From: Paenibacillus aestuarii
GTDB lineage: Bacteria; Bacillota; Bacilli; Paenibacillales; NBRC-103111
DNA length: 52,571 nt
Direction of reading: 5' to 3'
Assembly: GCF_027789125.1 (NCBI RefSeq)
Contig: NZ_JAQFVF010000053.1
Location: 1 to 52,571 of the forward strand
Shown: positions 24,362-33,190 of the stretch, one piece after another
Layout: each line of letters starts with the position of its first letter
How positions within the stretch are numbered: the stretch's first letter is position 1
The notes under the pieces: model-generated
The model's database searches: none
Seen by the model: only the letters and a program-made list of their open reading frames with translations
Told to the model about the DNA's origin: nothing
Made by a program: the position numbers and the translations under genes

Positions 24362-26143
24362 ATGGCAAGCGAAACTAAAAGCAATCAAGTAATTCCTGAC
24401 CTATCTTCTTTTCCGAGCAGCAAAAAGGTTTATATTCAAGGTTCACGTCCAGATATTAATGTTCCGATGCGTGAGATTGTATTAACCCCGACTGGTAGTA
24501 TCGATAACGAACAAAAAAATTCACCTGTGAGGGTATATGATAGCAGTGGTCCATATACAGACTCACTGGTACAAACAGATATTTGTAAGGGTCTTCCGCT
24601 GAATCGGCTAAATTGGATATTGGAACGGAACGATGTGGAAGAATATACAGGTAGAACCGTCCAAGCTGAAGACAATGGTCATAGAAAAGAGGAATTACTC
24701 AATCAAGCAGATCTATTCCCTGGAATGAATCGCCGTCCATTGCGTGCTGCAGCCGGAGCGAATGTAACTCAAATGCATTACGCAAGAAATGGGATCATAA
24801 CCCCTGAAATGGAGTACGTAGCGTTAAGAGAAAACGTAACTCCAGAATTTGTGCGTAATGAGGTGGCTACCGGCCGAGCCATTATTCCATCCAACATCAA
24901 TCATCCTGAAAGTGAACCGATGATTATCGGCCGAAATTTCTTAGTAAAAATCAATGCCAATATCGGAAATTCAGCCGTAGCTTCATCTATCGACGAAGAA
25001 GTTGAAAAGATGAGATGGGCAACGCGGTGGGGTGCGGATACCATTATGGATCTTTCCACGGGTAAAAATATTCATACGACACGGGAATGGATTATCCGCA
25101 ATTCCCCCGTTCCGATTGGTACTGTTCCTTTATATCAAGCACTAGAGAAGGTGGGTGGCAAAGCGGAGGAATTGAACTGGGAAATTTATCGCGATACACT
25201 TATTGAACAAGCCGAGCAGGGTGTCGATTACTTTACGATTCATGCTGGAGTCCGATTACGCTATATTCATTTGACTGCGAAACGTGTTACAGGTATTGTC
25301 TCCCGTGGCGGCTCGATTATGGCCGCATGGTGTCTTGCTCATCACCAAGAAAATTTTCTTTACACCCATTTCGAGGAAATTTGCGAAATTATGAAAACTT
25401 ATGATATCGCATTTTCCCTGGGAGATGGGCTGCGTCCCGGGTCAATTGCGGATGCCAACGATGAAGCGCAGTTTGCCGAATTAGACACGCTGGGCGAACT
25501 TACCCAAATAGCATGGAAACATGACGTGCAGGTCATGATCGAAGGACCGGGGCATGTTCCCATGCATATGATTAAAGAAAATGTAGATCGTCAGATGGAG
25601 GTTTGTCAGGAAGCACCTTTTTATACGTTGGGACCGCTCACGACGGACATTGCCCCAGGTTATGACCATATTACTTCAGCGATCGGAGCAGCGATGATCG
25701 GATGGTTCGGAACCGCTATGCTCTGCTATGTCACACCCAAAGAGCATCTCGGCTTACCAAACAAAAACGACGTTCGTGAAGGGGTAATAGCCTATAAGAT
25801 CGCTGCTCATGCGGCAGATTTGGCAAAAGGTCACCCAGGGGCGCAAGAGAGGGATCATGCTTTATCCAAAGCGCGTTTTGAATTTCGCTGGAGAGATCAA
25901 TTTCATTTATCGTTAGATCCAGAAAGAGCGATGGAATATCATGATGAAACCCTTCCTGCAGAAGGGGCAAAAACGGCTCATTTTTGTTCCATGTGCGGGC
26001 CTAAGTTTTGCAGTATGAGGATTACTCAGGACATTCGCGATTATGCGAAACAGCATGGGCTAGAAGAACAGCAAGCTATTGAGCAGGGACTAAGGGAAAA
26101 ATCGAATGAATTCAAAGAAGTGGGTAGTCACATTTATCAATAG
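24362..26143 (+). CDS. thiC: Phosphomethylpyrimidine synthase
   Basis: 593 residues. Radical-SAM enzyme converting aminoimidazole ribotide to the HMP phosphate pyrimidine of thiamine. The C-terminal iron-sulfur site CSMCGPKFCSM (C-x2-C-x4-C) is intact, and the core shows AGANVTQMHYARNGIITPEM, SRGGSIMAAWC, EGPGHVPMHMI and TDIAPGYDHI. The ATG at 24362 with AAGGAGG upstream is used; a longer frame starts inside the riboswitch. Expression is controlled by the TPP riboswitch and terminator. A terminator follows at 26386; no other thiamine gene is in the window. Confidence 0.97.
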   Translation: MASETKSNQVIPDLSSFPSSKKVYIQGSRPDINVPMREIVLTPTGSIDNEQKNSPVRVYDSSGPYTDSLVQTDICKGLPLNRLNWILERNDVEEYTGRTVQAEDNGHRKEELLNQADLFPGMNRRPLRAAAGANVTQMHYARNGIITPEMEYVALRENVTPEFVRNEVATGRAIIPSNINHPESEPMIIGRNFLVKINANIGNSAVASSIDEEVEKMRWATRWGADTIMDLSTGKNIHTTREWIIRNSPVPIGTVPLYQALEKVGGKAEELNWEIYRDTLIEQAEQGVDYFTIHAGVRLRYIHLTAKRVTGIVSRGGSIMAAWCLAHHQENFLYTHFEEICEIMKTYDIAFSLGDGLRPGSIADANDEAQFAELDTLGELTQIAWKHDVQVMIEGPGHVPMHMIKENVDRQMEVCQEAPFYTLGPLTTDIAPGYDHITSAIGAAMIGWFGTAMLCYVTPKEHLGLPNKNDVREGVIAYKIAAHAADLAKGHPGAQERDHALSKARFEFRWRDQFHLSLDPERAMEYHDETLPAEGAKTAHFCSMCGPKFCSMRITQDIRDYAKQHGLEEQQAIEQGLREKSNEFKEVGSHIYQ

Positions 26144-26159
26144 TTCAAATAGGGATGCC

Positions 26160-26243
26160 ATGTCTAGGTGCGGAAACTGCTGGCATAATGCGCCTCAGAT
26201 GAAGGACTACATGACTAGTACGAATAAAAAAGTGATTAAATAA
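26160..26243 (+). CDS. Possible 27-residue microprotein downstream of thiC
   Basis: ATG at 26160, 16 bases after the thiC stop, opens a 27-residue frame beginning MSRCGNCWHNAPQMKDY and ending KKVIK. A CGNC pair could bind a metal or be redox active. TAGGG upstream is a weak ribosome site. It may be the tail of a lost gene; I do not recognise it. Confidence 0.2.
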   Translation: MSRCGNCWHNAPQMKDYMTSTNKKVIK

Positions 26244-26385
26244 GCTGTTACATGGTCGAAAGCTTCGAGTGAATATTTACATATTCAGAAAATTGGCCAA
26301 AATATTTTTTCTAGCGAATTCTGCAACAAAGCTTCATTTTCGCCGCCGTTTACTTCAAATTCTAACTCAATTCTGAAACAACAAT

Positions 26386-26420
26386 AACGGAGTCGCGCGG
26401 ATTTGCGGGCTCCGTTTTCT
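26386..26420 (+). terminator. Terminator of thiC
   Basis: AACGGAG (26386-26392) pairs with CTCCGTT (26410-26416) followed by TTTCT. The 26144-26625 gap otherwise shows only the microprotein frame and A/T-rich DNA. Confidence 0.65.
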
Positions 26421-26625
26421 AATTAATTCTGGAATACCACATTTTGTCAAATTCTAAATTAATTAGAAGGGCTCGTAAGTTTGAAGCGACGACATTATTG
26501 TGATAACCATCTCGCTTTTAGGGAGTACTCAAAAACCCAGCAAATTTTGCGAGTAATCCATGTATGGCGAAGAGTGGGTTTTAATGTGGGGGGATTACGA
26601 TGATTAAGACTCATTTTGGGCGCTT

Positions 26626-27513
26626 TTAAAACTTTGCCCGTAACTCTTTTAAAAACATATCGGCAGCAGCCGAAAAGACTTGATGTTTTTTCCAAACAAT
26701 ATTTAAGCCAGATTCAAGTCTTGGCTCTAGCGGTCTAAAGCAAAGGTTACTATCACTCGATGTATTCACGATCTTATCAAGAGTTATTGCATAACCAATG
26801 CCTTCCTCGACCATAATGGCAGCATTATATGCAAGATTGTATGTAGTCAAGACGTTTAATTTATCGAAATCTTCACCAAACCAGTCCGCAAATTCATTTT
26901 TAGAAAATGTCTGCTTCATGGCCTGGCGTGAACAAATTAGCGGAACATTCAATAAATCTGTTGCCTGAATGGTTTCTTTGAAAGCAAGAGGACTGTCTTT
27001 CCTCATAACAACGCCCCAAACATCCTTGGCTGGGATATTGATATAATTGTACTTTGACAAATCAGCCGGTTGAATTAAAATACCAAAGTCGAGCAGTCCC
27101 TTGTCAAGCCGTTCGGTCACATCATCTTCGTTTCCGCTGTAGAGATGGTACCGTATATTTGGATAACTTAACTGTAAATCTCTTACTATTCGCGCAATCT
27201 GTTTCATGGCGTCTGTTTCCCCACTGCCTATATAAACATCACCACTTATTGTTTCTTCCATGGATCTGAATTCTGCCTCTAATTTATCGACCATATCAAC
27301 GATTTCTTCTGCTCTCTTTCTTAAGAGCATTCCTTCATCTGTGAGAATGATACTGTGACTACTGCGGATAAATAGTTTTTTTCCTAACTCTTCTTCAAGA
27401 TCTTTTAATTGCCTAGACAAAGTTGGCTGTGTAACATGCAAAAATTCAGCAGCACCTGTAATGCTTCCTTCTCTTGCAACAGTAAGAAAATAGCGCAAAA
27501 CTCTAACTTCCAT
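26626..27513 (-). CDS. LysR-family transcriptional regulator
   Basis: 295 residues. The N-terminal winged HTH (residues 1-60) contains MEVRVLRYFLTVAREGSITG and LHVTQPTLSRQLKDLEEELG, close to the CynR/YybE type. The substrate-binding domain follows from about 90 (SYPNIRYHLYSGNEDDVTER, FGILIQP). Relatives in Bacillales usually control a divergent MFS or SDR gene. Here the divergent side holds dead ADH and SDR remnants, then the MFS and SDR genes at 28121-29972, so its original targets may be partly lost. Confidence 0.9.
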   Translation of the reverse strand: MEVRVLRYFLTVAREGSITGAAEFLHVTQPTLSRQLKDLEEELGKKLFIRSSHSIILTDEGMLLRKRAEEIVDMVDKLEAEFRSMEETISGDVYIGSGETDAMKQIARIVRDLQLSYPNIRYHLYSGNEDDVTERLDKGLLDFGILIQPADLSKYNYINIPAKDVWGVVMRKDSPLAFKETIQATDLLNVPLICSRQAMKQTFSKNEFADWFGEDFDKLNVLTTYNLAYNAAIMVEEGIGYAITLDKIVNTSSDSNLCFRPLEPRLESGLNIVWKKHQVFSAAADMFLKELRAKF

Positions 27514-27680
27514 TTAAACCCCCCCTTTACTTTTACAATACACATTTCAGAAATGCCTTACAAGCATATCTTGTTATTAGATATGAGTATTTGCTATGGG
27601 GGAAAAGCCCGCTAAAATAAATAACAAAGGAATACGATTTCCGGAACATTATTATCCCACGAACGACCCAGGGGATTTTA

Positions 27681-27800
27681 AGGAACTGGCTGAGAACCCT
27701 CGATCTCATCATCAATACAGTGAGTGCGAAGTTAGATAGTAATGCTTACCTTTCGTTGCTGGCGCTGGGTCGTACACTAGTCTATGTCTTTGTGCCTAAA
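27681..27800 (+). pseudogene. Fragment of a zinc-type alcohol dehydrogenase
   Basis: Forward translation gives RTLDLIINTVSAKLDSNAYL, then SLLALGRTLVYVFVPK. This matches the conserved Rossmann segment of YahK/AdhA-type NADP alcohol dehydrogenases (D-x-I-x-N-T-V-S-A...L-x-x-Y-x-x-L-L-x-x-x-G-T-L-V). No start, no N-terminal domain and no zinc ligands are present. It lies between the LysR gene and the SDR fragment. Confidence 0.5.
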
Positions 27801-27825
27801 ATAATCATTAACAGGAGGAAGAAAA

Positions 27826-28110
27826 ATGTCTAAACAAAGAGTTTGGCTTGTCACTGGTGCCGGGCGTGGCATGGATGTCGATATCGCGAAAGCAGCCCTG
27901 AATGCTGGAAATCAAGTCGTTGCGACTGGTCGAAGTACTGATCGTCAGCTGCAGGTGGCGTTGATCGGCCCAATGAATGTTATGCGAGCGGTATTGCCTG
28001 TGATGCGTAAGCAGGGTTCCGGTCACAACATCTTGATCTCTTTAGGGGCGTGTATTTCCGGATTCGAGTTTAATTCTACCCTCTCAACATCTATGGCTTA
28101 TGAGAACTAA
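27826..28110 (+). pseudogene. Internally deleted short-chain dehydrogenase
   Basis: 94 residues with a strong ribosome site (AGGAGGAAG). The N-terminus VWLVTGAGRGMDVDIAKAAL is an SDR nucleotide-binding motif. After VATGRSTDRQLQVAL the sequence jumps to GPMNVMRAVLPVMRKQGSGH and then a serine strand, so about 60-70 residues including the NNAG motif are missing. The C-terminal part with the YxxxK catalytic site is also gone, the frame ending at AYEN just where the MFS gene starts. It cannot be an active enzyme. Confidence 0.8.
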
Positions 28111-28120
28111 AGGAAACCAT

Positions 28121-29278
28121 ATGCTTGTCTATATATTGACCTTGGGTGTATTCGGTATTTTGAATACCGAGATGGGCGTAATCGGGATCTTGCCTATAAT
28201 TGCGGACAATTACCATGTCAACATCTCCACCGCAGGGTTGATCGTAAGTCTCTTTGCGCTTGCGGTTGCCGTCTCCGGCCCAATTTTGCCCTTAATGTTT
28301 TCGGGCATGAATCGCAAGAAAGTGATGTTGCTCGTACTTGGCATTTTTATTGTGGGCAGCCTTGTCTCTGCCATTACATCAAACTTTTCCGTGTTATTGA
28401 TTGCACGTGTCGTTCCGGCCTTTTTCCATCCTGTTTATTGTTCATTGGCATTTACCGTCGCAGCGGCGTCCGTCAGCAAGGAAGAAGCTTCAAAGGCAGT
28501 CTCCAAAGTTTTCGTTGGCGTGTCTGCGGGGATGGTCCTTGGCGTTCCGATCTCGAGTTTGATTGCTACCGCTAGTTCAATTGCTTATGCGATGTTGTTT
28601 TTTGCTGCCATAACGACAGTCGCATTCGTAGCGACACTCTTGTATGTGCCCTCCATGCCTGTTGCGGGAAGGCTCTCATATGGTACTCAATTATCCGTAT
28701 TAAGAAGATCCGTGACCTGGCTTTCCATTGCCGCTGTAATCTTCATGAACGGAGCCGTATTCGGGGTGTACAGTTATCTTGCAGAGTATTTGAAGACCGT
28801 GACGAATTATGCTTGGCACACAATCAGTTTGATGTTATTCCTATACGGAGTGGCAAATATTGTTGGAAACATGATTGCAGGGAAACTGCTTGCTAATCAT
28901 GCATTAAGAGCGGTCATGTCTTATCCATTTGTAATGGGAGTAGTTTACATTTTGTTATTCATTGTGGGGCAGTTCAGTGTGCCCATGTTCTTTATAATTT
29001 TGTTTTGGGGGATTTTGGGCGGTATTGGAGGAAACATAGCTCAATATTGGATTGTGTCTGCAGCACCAGAAGCACTTGAATTTGCGAATGGACTCTTTCT
29101 GACATCTGCCAATTTGGGAACAACCATTGGTGCAAGTGTATGCGGACTATTCATATCCGGAATAAGTGCACAGTACGTCATGCTAGGGGGAATCTTGTTC
29201 CTGTTATTAAGTATCGCGGCAATTTATCCAAGAAGTTTGATATATGACCGAATGGAGGCTTCCAATAATGCAAGATAA
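28121..29278 (+). CDS. MFS transporter (DHA1, arabinose-efflux type)
   Basis: About 385 residues, 12 predicted helices. The first helix (VYILTLGVFGILNTEMGVIG) carries the conserved N-T-E-M-G motif of the AraJ/YdhP-like efflux group; motif A equivalent is MFSGMNRKKVMLL, and the second half has AGKLLANHALR. Probable drug or metabolite exporter; substrate unknown. The ATG at 28121 with AAAGGA upstream is preferred over ATG 28100, which lies at the end of the SDR fragment. The gene overlaps the following SDR, so the two are co-transcribed. Confidence 0.85.
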   Translation: MLVYILTLGVFGILNTEMGVIGILPIIADNYHVNISTAGLIVSLFALAVAVSGPILPLMFSGMNRKKVMLLVLGIFIVGSLVSAITSNFSVLLIARVVPAFFHPVYCSLAFTVAAASVSKEEASKAVSKVFVGVSAGMVLGVPISSLIATASSIAYAMLFFAAITTVAFVATLLYVPSMPVAGRLSYGTQLSVLRRSVTWLSIAAVIFMNGAVFGVYSYLAEYLKTVTNYAWHTISLMLFLYGVANIVGNMIAGKLLANHALRAVMSYPFVMGVVYILLFIVGQFSVPMFFIILFWGILGGIGGNIAQYWIVSAAPEALEFANGLFLTSANLGTTIGASVCGLFISGISAQYVMLGGILFLLLSIAAIYPRSLIYDRMEASNNAR

Positions 29279-29972
29279 GCAAACAGCTCTTGTCACAGGT
29301 GCGAATCGGGGAATTGGATACGAACTAGTCAAACAATTAGCTTCCATGGGCTTCCAGGTCATTATGACAAGCAGGGATTCAAAGAAGGGATCTGAAGCAG
29401 CGCAAAAACTTACTGAGTCCGGATTGGATGTTTTGTTCGTCGTCATGGATGTCACAGATCCAGAAAGCATCCGTCGAGCAGCCATGACCGTTACCAACAA
29501 TGTTGGTCGATTGGATGTATTGATTAGCAATGCAGGCGTATATTTGGATGAGAATGTGAAGTTATTGCATATGGATCCTGCGATTTTGGAAAGAACGATG
29601 TCCACGAATTTCTTCGGCGTTTACCATGTCATGCATTCTTTTATTCCACTCATGGAAAAGCAGAAATATGGAAGGATCATCAATGTTTCCTCGGAATATG
29701 GAGCTATGAATGCCTTGTCGTACGAAGGAGCGGGTGCGTATAAAATCTCCAAACTTGCCATGAATGCATTGACCCGAATGGCAGCAGCAGAAGTCAGAGG
29801 AGAAATTAAAATTTATGCAGTAGATCCGGGTTGGGTAAGCTCGGATATGGGGGGACCCTCTGCTCCGAGAACTCCGGAACGTGCTGCTGAGTTGATCCTA
29901 CAGTCGGCGATGATCGGTTCGGAAGGGCCGCGTAGTGGTTTTTACAGAGATGGCAAAGCAATCGATTGGTAA
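29268..29972 (+). CDS. SDR-family oxidoreductase (carbonyl reductase-like)
   Basis: 234 residues. NADPH site TGANRGIGYELVKQL (residues ~9-23), structural motif ISNAGVYL, catalytic serine in NVSSEYG and the Y-x-x-x-K pair in GAYKISKLAMN, followed by VDPGWVSSDMGG. The pattern is that of carbonyl reductase-like classical SDRs. The ATG at 29268 with GGAGG upstream overlaps the MFS stop by 11 bases, pointing to translational coupling. Substrate unknown. Confidence 0.9.
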   Translation: MQDKQTALVTGANRGIGYELVKQLASMGFQVIMTSRDSKKGSEAAQKLTESGLDVLFVVMDVTDPESIRRAAMTVTNNVGRLDVLISNAGVYLDENVKLLHMDPAILERTMSTNFFGVYHVMHSFIPLMEKQKYGRIINVSSEYGAMNALSYEGAGAYKISKLAMNALTRMAAAEVRGEIKIYAVDPGWVSSDMGGPSAPRTPERAAELILQSAMIGSEGPRSGFYRDGKAIDW

Positions 29973-30009
29973 AAGTAAACGATGAATTACAGGAGATAGA
30001 AAATGAATA

Positions 30010-30126
30010 GCCTTATCGGTCCCGGTTTGTAATATCATCGAAGTTAGTTTTTTTCAGCCATCAGTTCAAGATGGCTTTCTTTATTGCTTCTTGAAATTTG
30101 AGTACCCTTCTATCCACTTTACTCAT
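30010..30126 (-). pseudogene. N-terminal remnant of a TetR-family regulator
   Basis: On the reverse strand, after an AAGAAAGGTGAG ribosome site, ATG at 30126 opens MSKVDRRVLKFQEAIKKAIL, then a stop. In the next frame ELMAEKN and, after another shift, FDDIT follow, which together make the start of a Bacillales TetR/AcrR protein (SKVDRR-x-x-K-x-Q-E-A-I-K-K-A-x-x-E-L-M-x-E-K-x-F-D-x-I-T). Two frame breaks and loss of the rest show it is dead. The gap 29973-30358 holds nothing else I recognise. Confidence 0.55.
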
Positions 30127-30358
30127 TCTATACTCACCTTTCTTAGATAATCGCCAATTATTGATGATTTGTTGAGTAATCTACACATCATAAGGAATTG
30201 ATTATTGCAAGCATTTTGATTTTGTTTAGAATTATTAACGTGAGTTGATTAATCAATCAATGTTCATTTTGATTGGGGTTAATGGAATTATGATGACTAG
30301 CGCGAAACAACTTATAAGAAGAGTTGGAAGTTACTGGTATTGAGTAGAGGGGGATTAA

Positions 30359-31558
30359 ATGAATAATAGCTGGAAAATCTACATGCTAGCCTTTATTAGT
30401 TTCTTTGTCAGTACATCGGAGTATGTGATTGCTGGTATTCTAGACCAAATTGCATCCTGGGCAAATATTTCAGTACCGGCTGCAGGACAACTTATTACCG
30501 TATTCGCTCTCGCAAACGCAATTGGTTCACCCATTTTCGTTATGGCCACGACAAAAATAGACCGGCGCTATTTATTAATGTATTCTCTAGCGATAGTGGT
30601 TATCGGCAGCATTTTGACAATTACCTTGCCAGGTTTCGGATTTCTCATCGTATCCCGAATAGTGCTTGCCATAGGGGGCGGTGTTTTCGTTATCGGAGCT
30701 AAGACCGTCGCAGCAAAACACGCGGCCCCCGGCGAACAAGCAGGGGCAATCGGAACAGTGATCATGGGGTTCAGTGCATCCCTAATTGCCGGAGTTCCCA
30801 TTGGCCGCGTCATGGCTGCAGCGTACGGCTGGCAGGTCATCTTCGTCGCCATCGGTATTCTTAGCTTGCTTGCGATCTTTGCCGTAGCTCGAACGATTCC
30901 ACCTACAGCAGGTGATGCACCTATTCCTCTAGGCAAGCAACTAGCGCTTTTGAAAAACCCAGAAATCCTAAACGGTTTTGGTGTCACATTCTTCTGGCAG
31001 TTGGGATATGCCATGCTTTATGCATATATTGTCCCTTTCCTGTTGAACGGTACATCCATGAACGAGCGGGAAGTCAGCATTGCTCTCTTTGCCTTCGGGA
31101 TCGCTACCTTAGTCGGATCCAAGTTCGGTGGATTCATGACGGACCGGATCGGTATCCCGAGATCACTTATGGGCAGCATGCTCGTTCAAGTGATAGCGCT
31201 GGTGATGCTGTCCAGTATCGCAAAATCAACATTCGCCGCCATTCCTTTCCTTATGCTGTGGGCTTTCTCAGCTTGGTCATCCGGACCTGGCCTTCAGTTT
31301 AACTTGGTCGCAATCGCTCCGGAAGCCTCCGGAATTATGCTGAGTTTGTACGGTTCCATCTTACAGCTTAGCATCGCTACAGCCGGAGGAATTGGTGGTA
31401 TTGCTGTAGGAAGTGCGTCAATACGGGCTGTTGGTTGGGGCGCGGCAGTATCCGTCGCGATTGCCGTCATTCTTGCGGCTGCCTCATTCAGCCGAAAACA
31501 AGCAGGAGGCTTCGTTATGAATCGAATTGAAGAGAGTCAAGAAACGTGGCGGTCTTGA
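30359..31558 (+). CDS. MFS transporter (DHA1 family)
   Basis: 399 residues, 12 predicted helices. N-terminal MLAFISFFVSTSEYVIAGIL carries the S-E-Y motif of AraJ/YdhL-type efflux proteins; the loop ATTKIDRRYLLMYS is the motif A position, and motif C-like glycines occur in IMGFSASLIAGVPIGRVMAA. Probably exports a small molecule or drug. It is not closely similar to the MFS protein at 28121. AGAGGGGG precedes the ATG. It stands alone and is followed by a CMD remnant. Confidence 0.87.
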   Translation: MNNSWKIYMLAFISFFVSTSEYVIAGILDQIASWANISVPAAGQLITVFALANAIGSPIFVMATTKIDRRYLLMYSLAIVVIGSILTITLPGFGFLIVSRIVLAIGGGVFVIGAKTVAAKHAAPGEQAGAIGTVIMGFSASLIAGVPIGRVMAAAYGWQVIFVAIGILSLLAIFAVARTIPPTAGDAPIPLGKQLALLKNPEILNGFGVTFFWQLGYAMLYAYIVPFLLNGTSMNEREVSIALFAFGIATLVGSKFGGFMTDRIGIPRSLMGSMLVQVIALVMLSSIAKSTFAAIPFLMLWAFSAWSSGPGLQFNLVAIAPEASGIMLSLYGSILQLSIATAGGIGGIAVGSASIRAVGWGAAVSVAIAVILAAASFSRKQAGGFVMNRIEESQETWRS

Positions 31559-31593
31559 TTTGAAAACGCGGGATTTGCTTACCCCCTGTATGG

Positions 31594-31697
31594 TTAGCAG
31601 TCTGGGCGGATGTGAAAATCAAAGTCAAAGCACATTTGCGGGGCAACCTGCATGTGGGTAATGGCAAGGAGATCATGATCGCTGCCATCACGCAAAA
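31594..31697 (+). pseudogene. Fragment of a carboxymuconolactone decarboxylase-family gene
   Basis: Forward translation gives LAVWADVKIKVKAHLRGNLH, then VGNGKEIMIAAITQ, which resembles the last helices of CMD-family proteins (V-K-x-H-L-x-G-x-L-x-x-G-x-x-K-E-E-I-I-E-x-I). The catalytic Cys-x-x-Cys half is absent and the following part is replaced by a terminator. The fragment is short, so the call is moderate. Confidence 0.45.
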
Positions 31698-31735
31698 CAG
31701 GTGCAATTCTCATAAGAGGAAAGCACCTGTTTTGC
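31692..31735. terminator. Bidirectional terminator (13-bp perfect stem)
   Basis: GCAAAACAGGTGC (31692-31704) pairs perfectly with GCACCTGTTTTGC (31723-31735). It separates the forward MFS/CMD-remnant unit from the convergent Lrp gene. Confidence 0.75.
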
Positions 31736-31775
31736 TGTTTAGAATGTGTTTAAGAGCTACCCAACAAGACCTTTT

Positions 31776-32210
31776 TTATTGATTCAATAGGCAGTAGCTT
31801 TTGTAGTCAACAGGCGAGGAAAGTTGAATATGTGTGGACGACTTGCCATAGGGCATTGCATTGTCTATAAAAGCTTCCATTGTTTTGATGGATTCGGTGA
31901 CAAGTTTTACAAGGTAACTGTATTGTCCCGCAAGTCGATGACACTCCATCACTTCTGGGTGCTCCTTACAGAACTCTGCAAATGCTTTGCAACGTTCCGT
32001 TTCGAATAAAATGTAAGCAGTCACTCGTTTGTTTAGTGCTTCAGAGGATAGCTTCGCGCGGTAGGCTTCAATGATTCCACGATCCTCTAGCTTCTTGACT
32101 CGCTCAGTAGTCGCTGGTCCTGTCAAGCCAATGCGCTGGCCTAGCTCTGTCATCGAAATACGGGCATTTTCCTGGAGTACCATTAAAATTTTTTGATCCA
32201 CTTGATCCAC
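31776..32210 (-). CDS. Lrp/AsnC-family transcriptional regulator
   Basis: 144 residues. The N-terminal HTH is MDQVDQKILMVLQENARISM and LGQRIGLTGPATTERVKKLE; the C-terminal RAM ligand domain follows (YILFETERCKAFAEFCKEHP, then YSYLVKLVTESI). Usual length and no lesions. It is divergent from the isochorismatase-family gene with a 144-bp A/T-rich gap, so it probably controls that gene and itself, perhaps in response to an amino acid. Confidence 0.92.
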   Translation of the reverse strand: MDQVDQKILMVLQENARISMTELGQRIGLTGPATTERVKKLEDRGIIEAYRAKLSSEALNKRVTAYILFETERCKAFAEFCKEHPEVMECHRLAGQYSYLVKLVTESIKTMEAFIDNAMPYGKSSTHIQLSSPVDYKSYCLLNQ

Positions 32211-32354
32211 GGTATATCACCTTTATTTTTAAAGTATTTTATCGAAAATAAAAAATATTTCTAAGTTACTTCATTAAAACACATACACATCTTTGTGTAA
32301 AATAATTGCTCCTTTCGATAGAATGAATTCATTAACTTATGGAGGTTACAAACG

Positions 32355-32915
32355 ATGAACAATATTTCACAAAAGACGCCCTTACTAATTATCGATGTTC
32401 AAAAAGCGTTCAATGACCCAAAGTGGGGGGAACGGAATAATAAAGATGCAGAGGAAAAAATCAAAATGCTGCTTAACGGTTGGAGAGTATCTGGGAGACC
32501 TGTCATGTTTGTCCAGCACGTATCCCGGATACAATCATCACTATTTTATCATAACAAAACAACGTGCCAATTTAAGGCGGGAATTGAGCCGATTAAGGGA
32601 GAATACATCTTCAAAAAAAACGTTAATAGTTCATTCATAGGCACTGATTTAGAACATGTACTTGAGCAATTACAGTGTGAGGAAATGGTAATCGTAGGGC
32701 TGACAACGAATCATTGTGTAGAAACGACAACACGTATGGCTGGTAACTTCGGCTTTAATCCTATACTTGTTGAGGATGCTTGCGCTACGTTCGGCCGCCG
32801 CAGCCCTGATGGGACGTATTATACTCCTGAACAAATCCACGAGATGACATTAGTGAACTTGCATGAGGAATTTGCTCGAATTCGCAAAACAAGTGAAGTG
32901 CTAGCGATGTTGTAG
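32355..32915 (+). CDS. Isochorismatase-family cysteine hydrolase
   Basis: 186 residues. LLIIDVQKAFND supplies the catalytic Asp, KKNVNSSFIGTDLE the Lys, and VGLTTNHCVETTTRMAGNFG the nucleophile Cys of the Asp-Lys-Cys triad. Family members hydrolyse amides (nicotinamidase type) or vinyl ethers; the exact substrate is not readable. TGGAGG lies upstream of the ATG. The gene is monocistronic, divergent from Lrp and followed by a terminator. Confidence 0.88.
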   Translation: MNNISQKTPLLIIDVQKAFNDPKWGERNNKDAEEKIKMLLNGWRVSGRPVMFVQHVSRIQSSLFYHNKTTCQFKAGIEPIKGEYIFKKNVNSSFIGTDLEHVLEQLQCEEMVIVGLTTNHCVETTTRMAGNFGFNPILVEDACATFGRRSPDGTYYTPEQIHEMTLVNLHEEFARIRKTSEVLAML

Positions 32916-32989
32916 AGTGATATTCCCATATCAACTGGAAAAATAGATCATTTACCTGTAAATTACATGACGGGTAACTATAAAGTGAA

Positions 32990-33027
32990 GTAATCGAAGG
33001 TTTTAAAGGTCTTCGATTGCTTTTTTT
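32990..33027 (+). terminator. Terminator of the isochorismatase-family gene
   Basis: GTAATCGAAG (32990-32999) pairs with CTTCGATTGC (33011-33020), followed by seven T residues. Confidence 0.8.
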
Positions 33028-33118
33028 CTTGGTTCTAGAAAATGAATCTCTCGCACAAGGTGATCCTCCATTTCCGAATGTTCTCACGTTACACCGCTAT
33101 TTCACTTATGAAATCTTA

Positions 33119-33164
33119 TTGACGCGCTAGTTTATTTGTCTTACAATTTAACAAAAAGACAAAT
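33119..33164 (+). promoter_or_regulatory. Promoter and FadR-type operator of the glucarate cluster
   Basis: A -35 TTGACG (33119-33124) and -10 TACAAT (33142-33147) are 17 bases apart. An inverted repeat ATTTGTCTT (33134-33142) and AAGACAAAT (33156-33164), 9 bp perfect with a 13-bp spacer, spans the -10 and the start site. It is well placed for autoregulation by the GntR/FadR protein that begins at 33191. Confidence 0.6.
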
Positions 33165-33190
33165 CGAGAATATATGAAAGCGAGTTCACC

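Noticed and set aside
30056..30076. AGCCATC/GATGGCT hairpin as a terminator of the SDR gene
   Set aside because: It lies inside the reverse TetR remnant (codons for KAIL...LMA), so the pairing may just come from that coding sequence.
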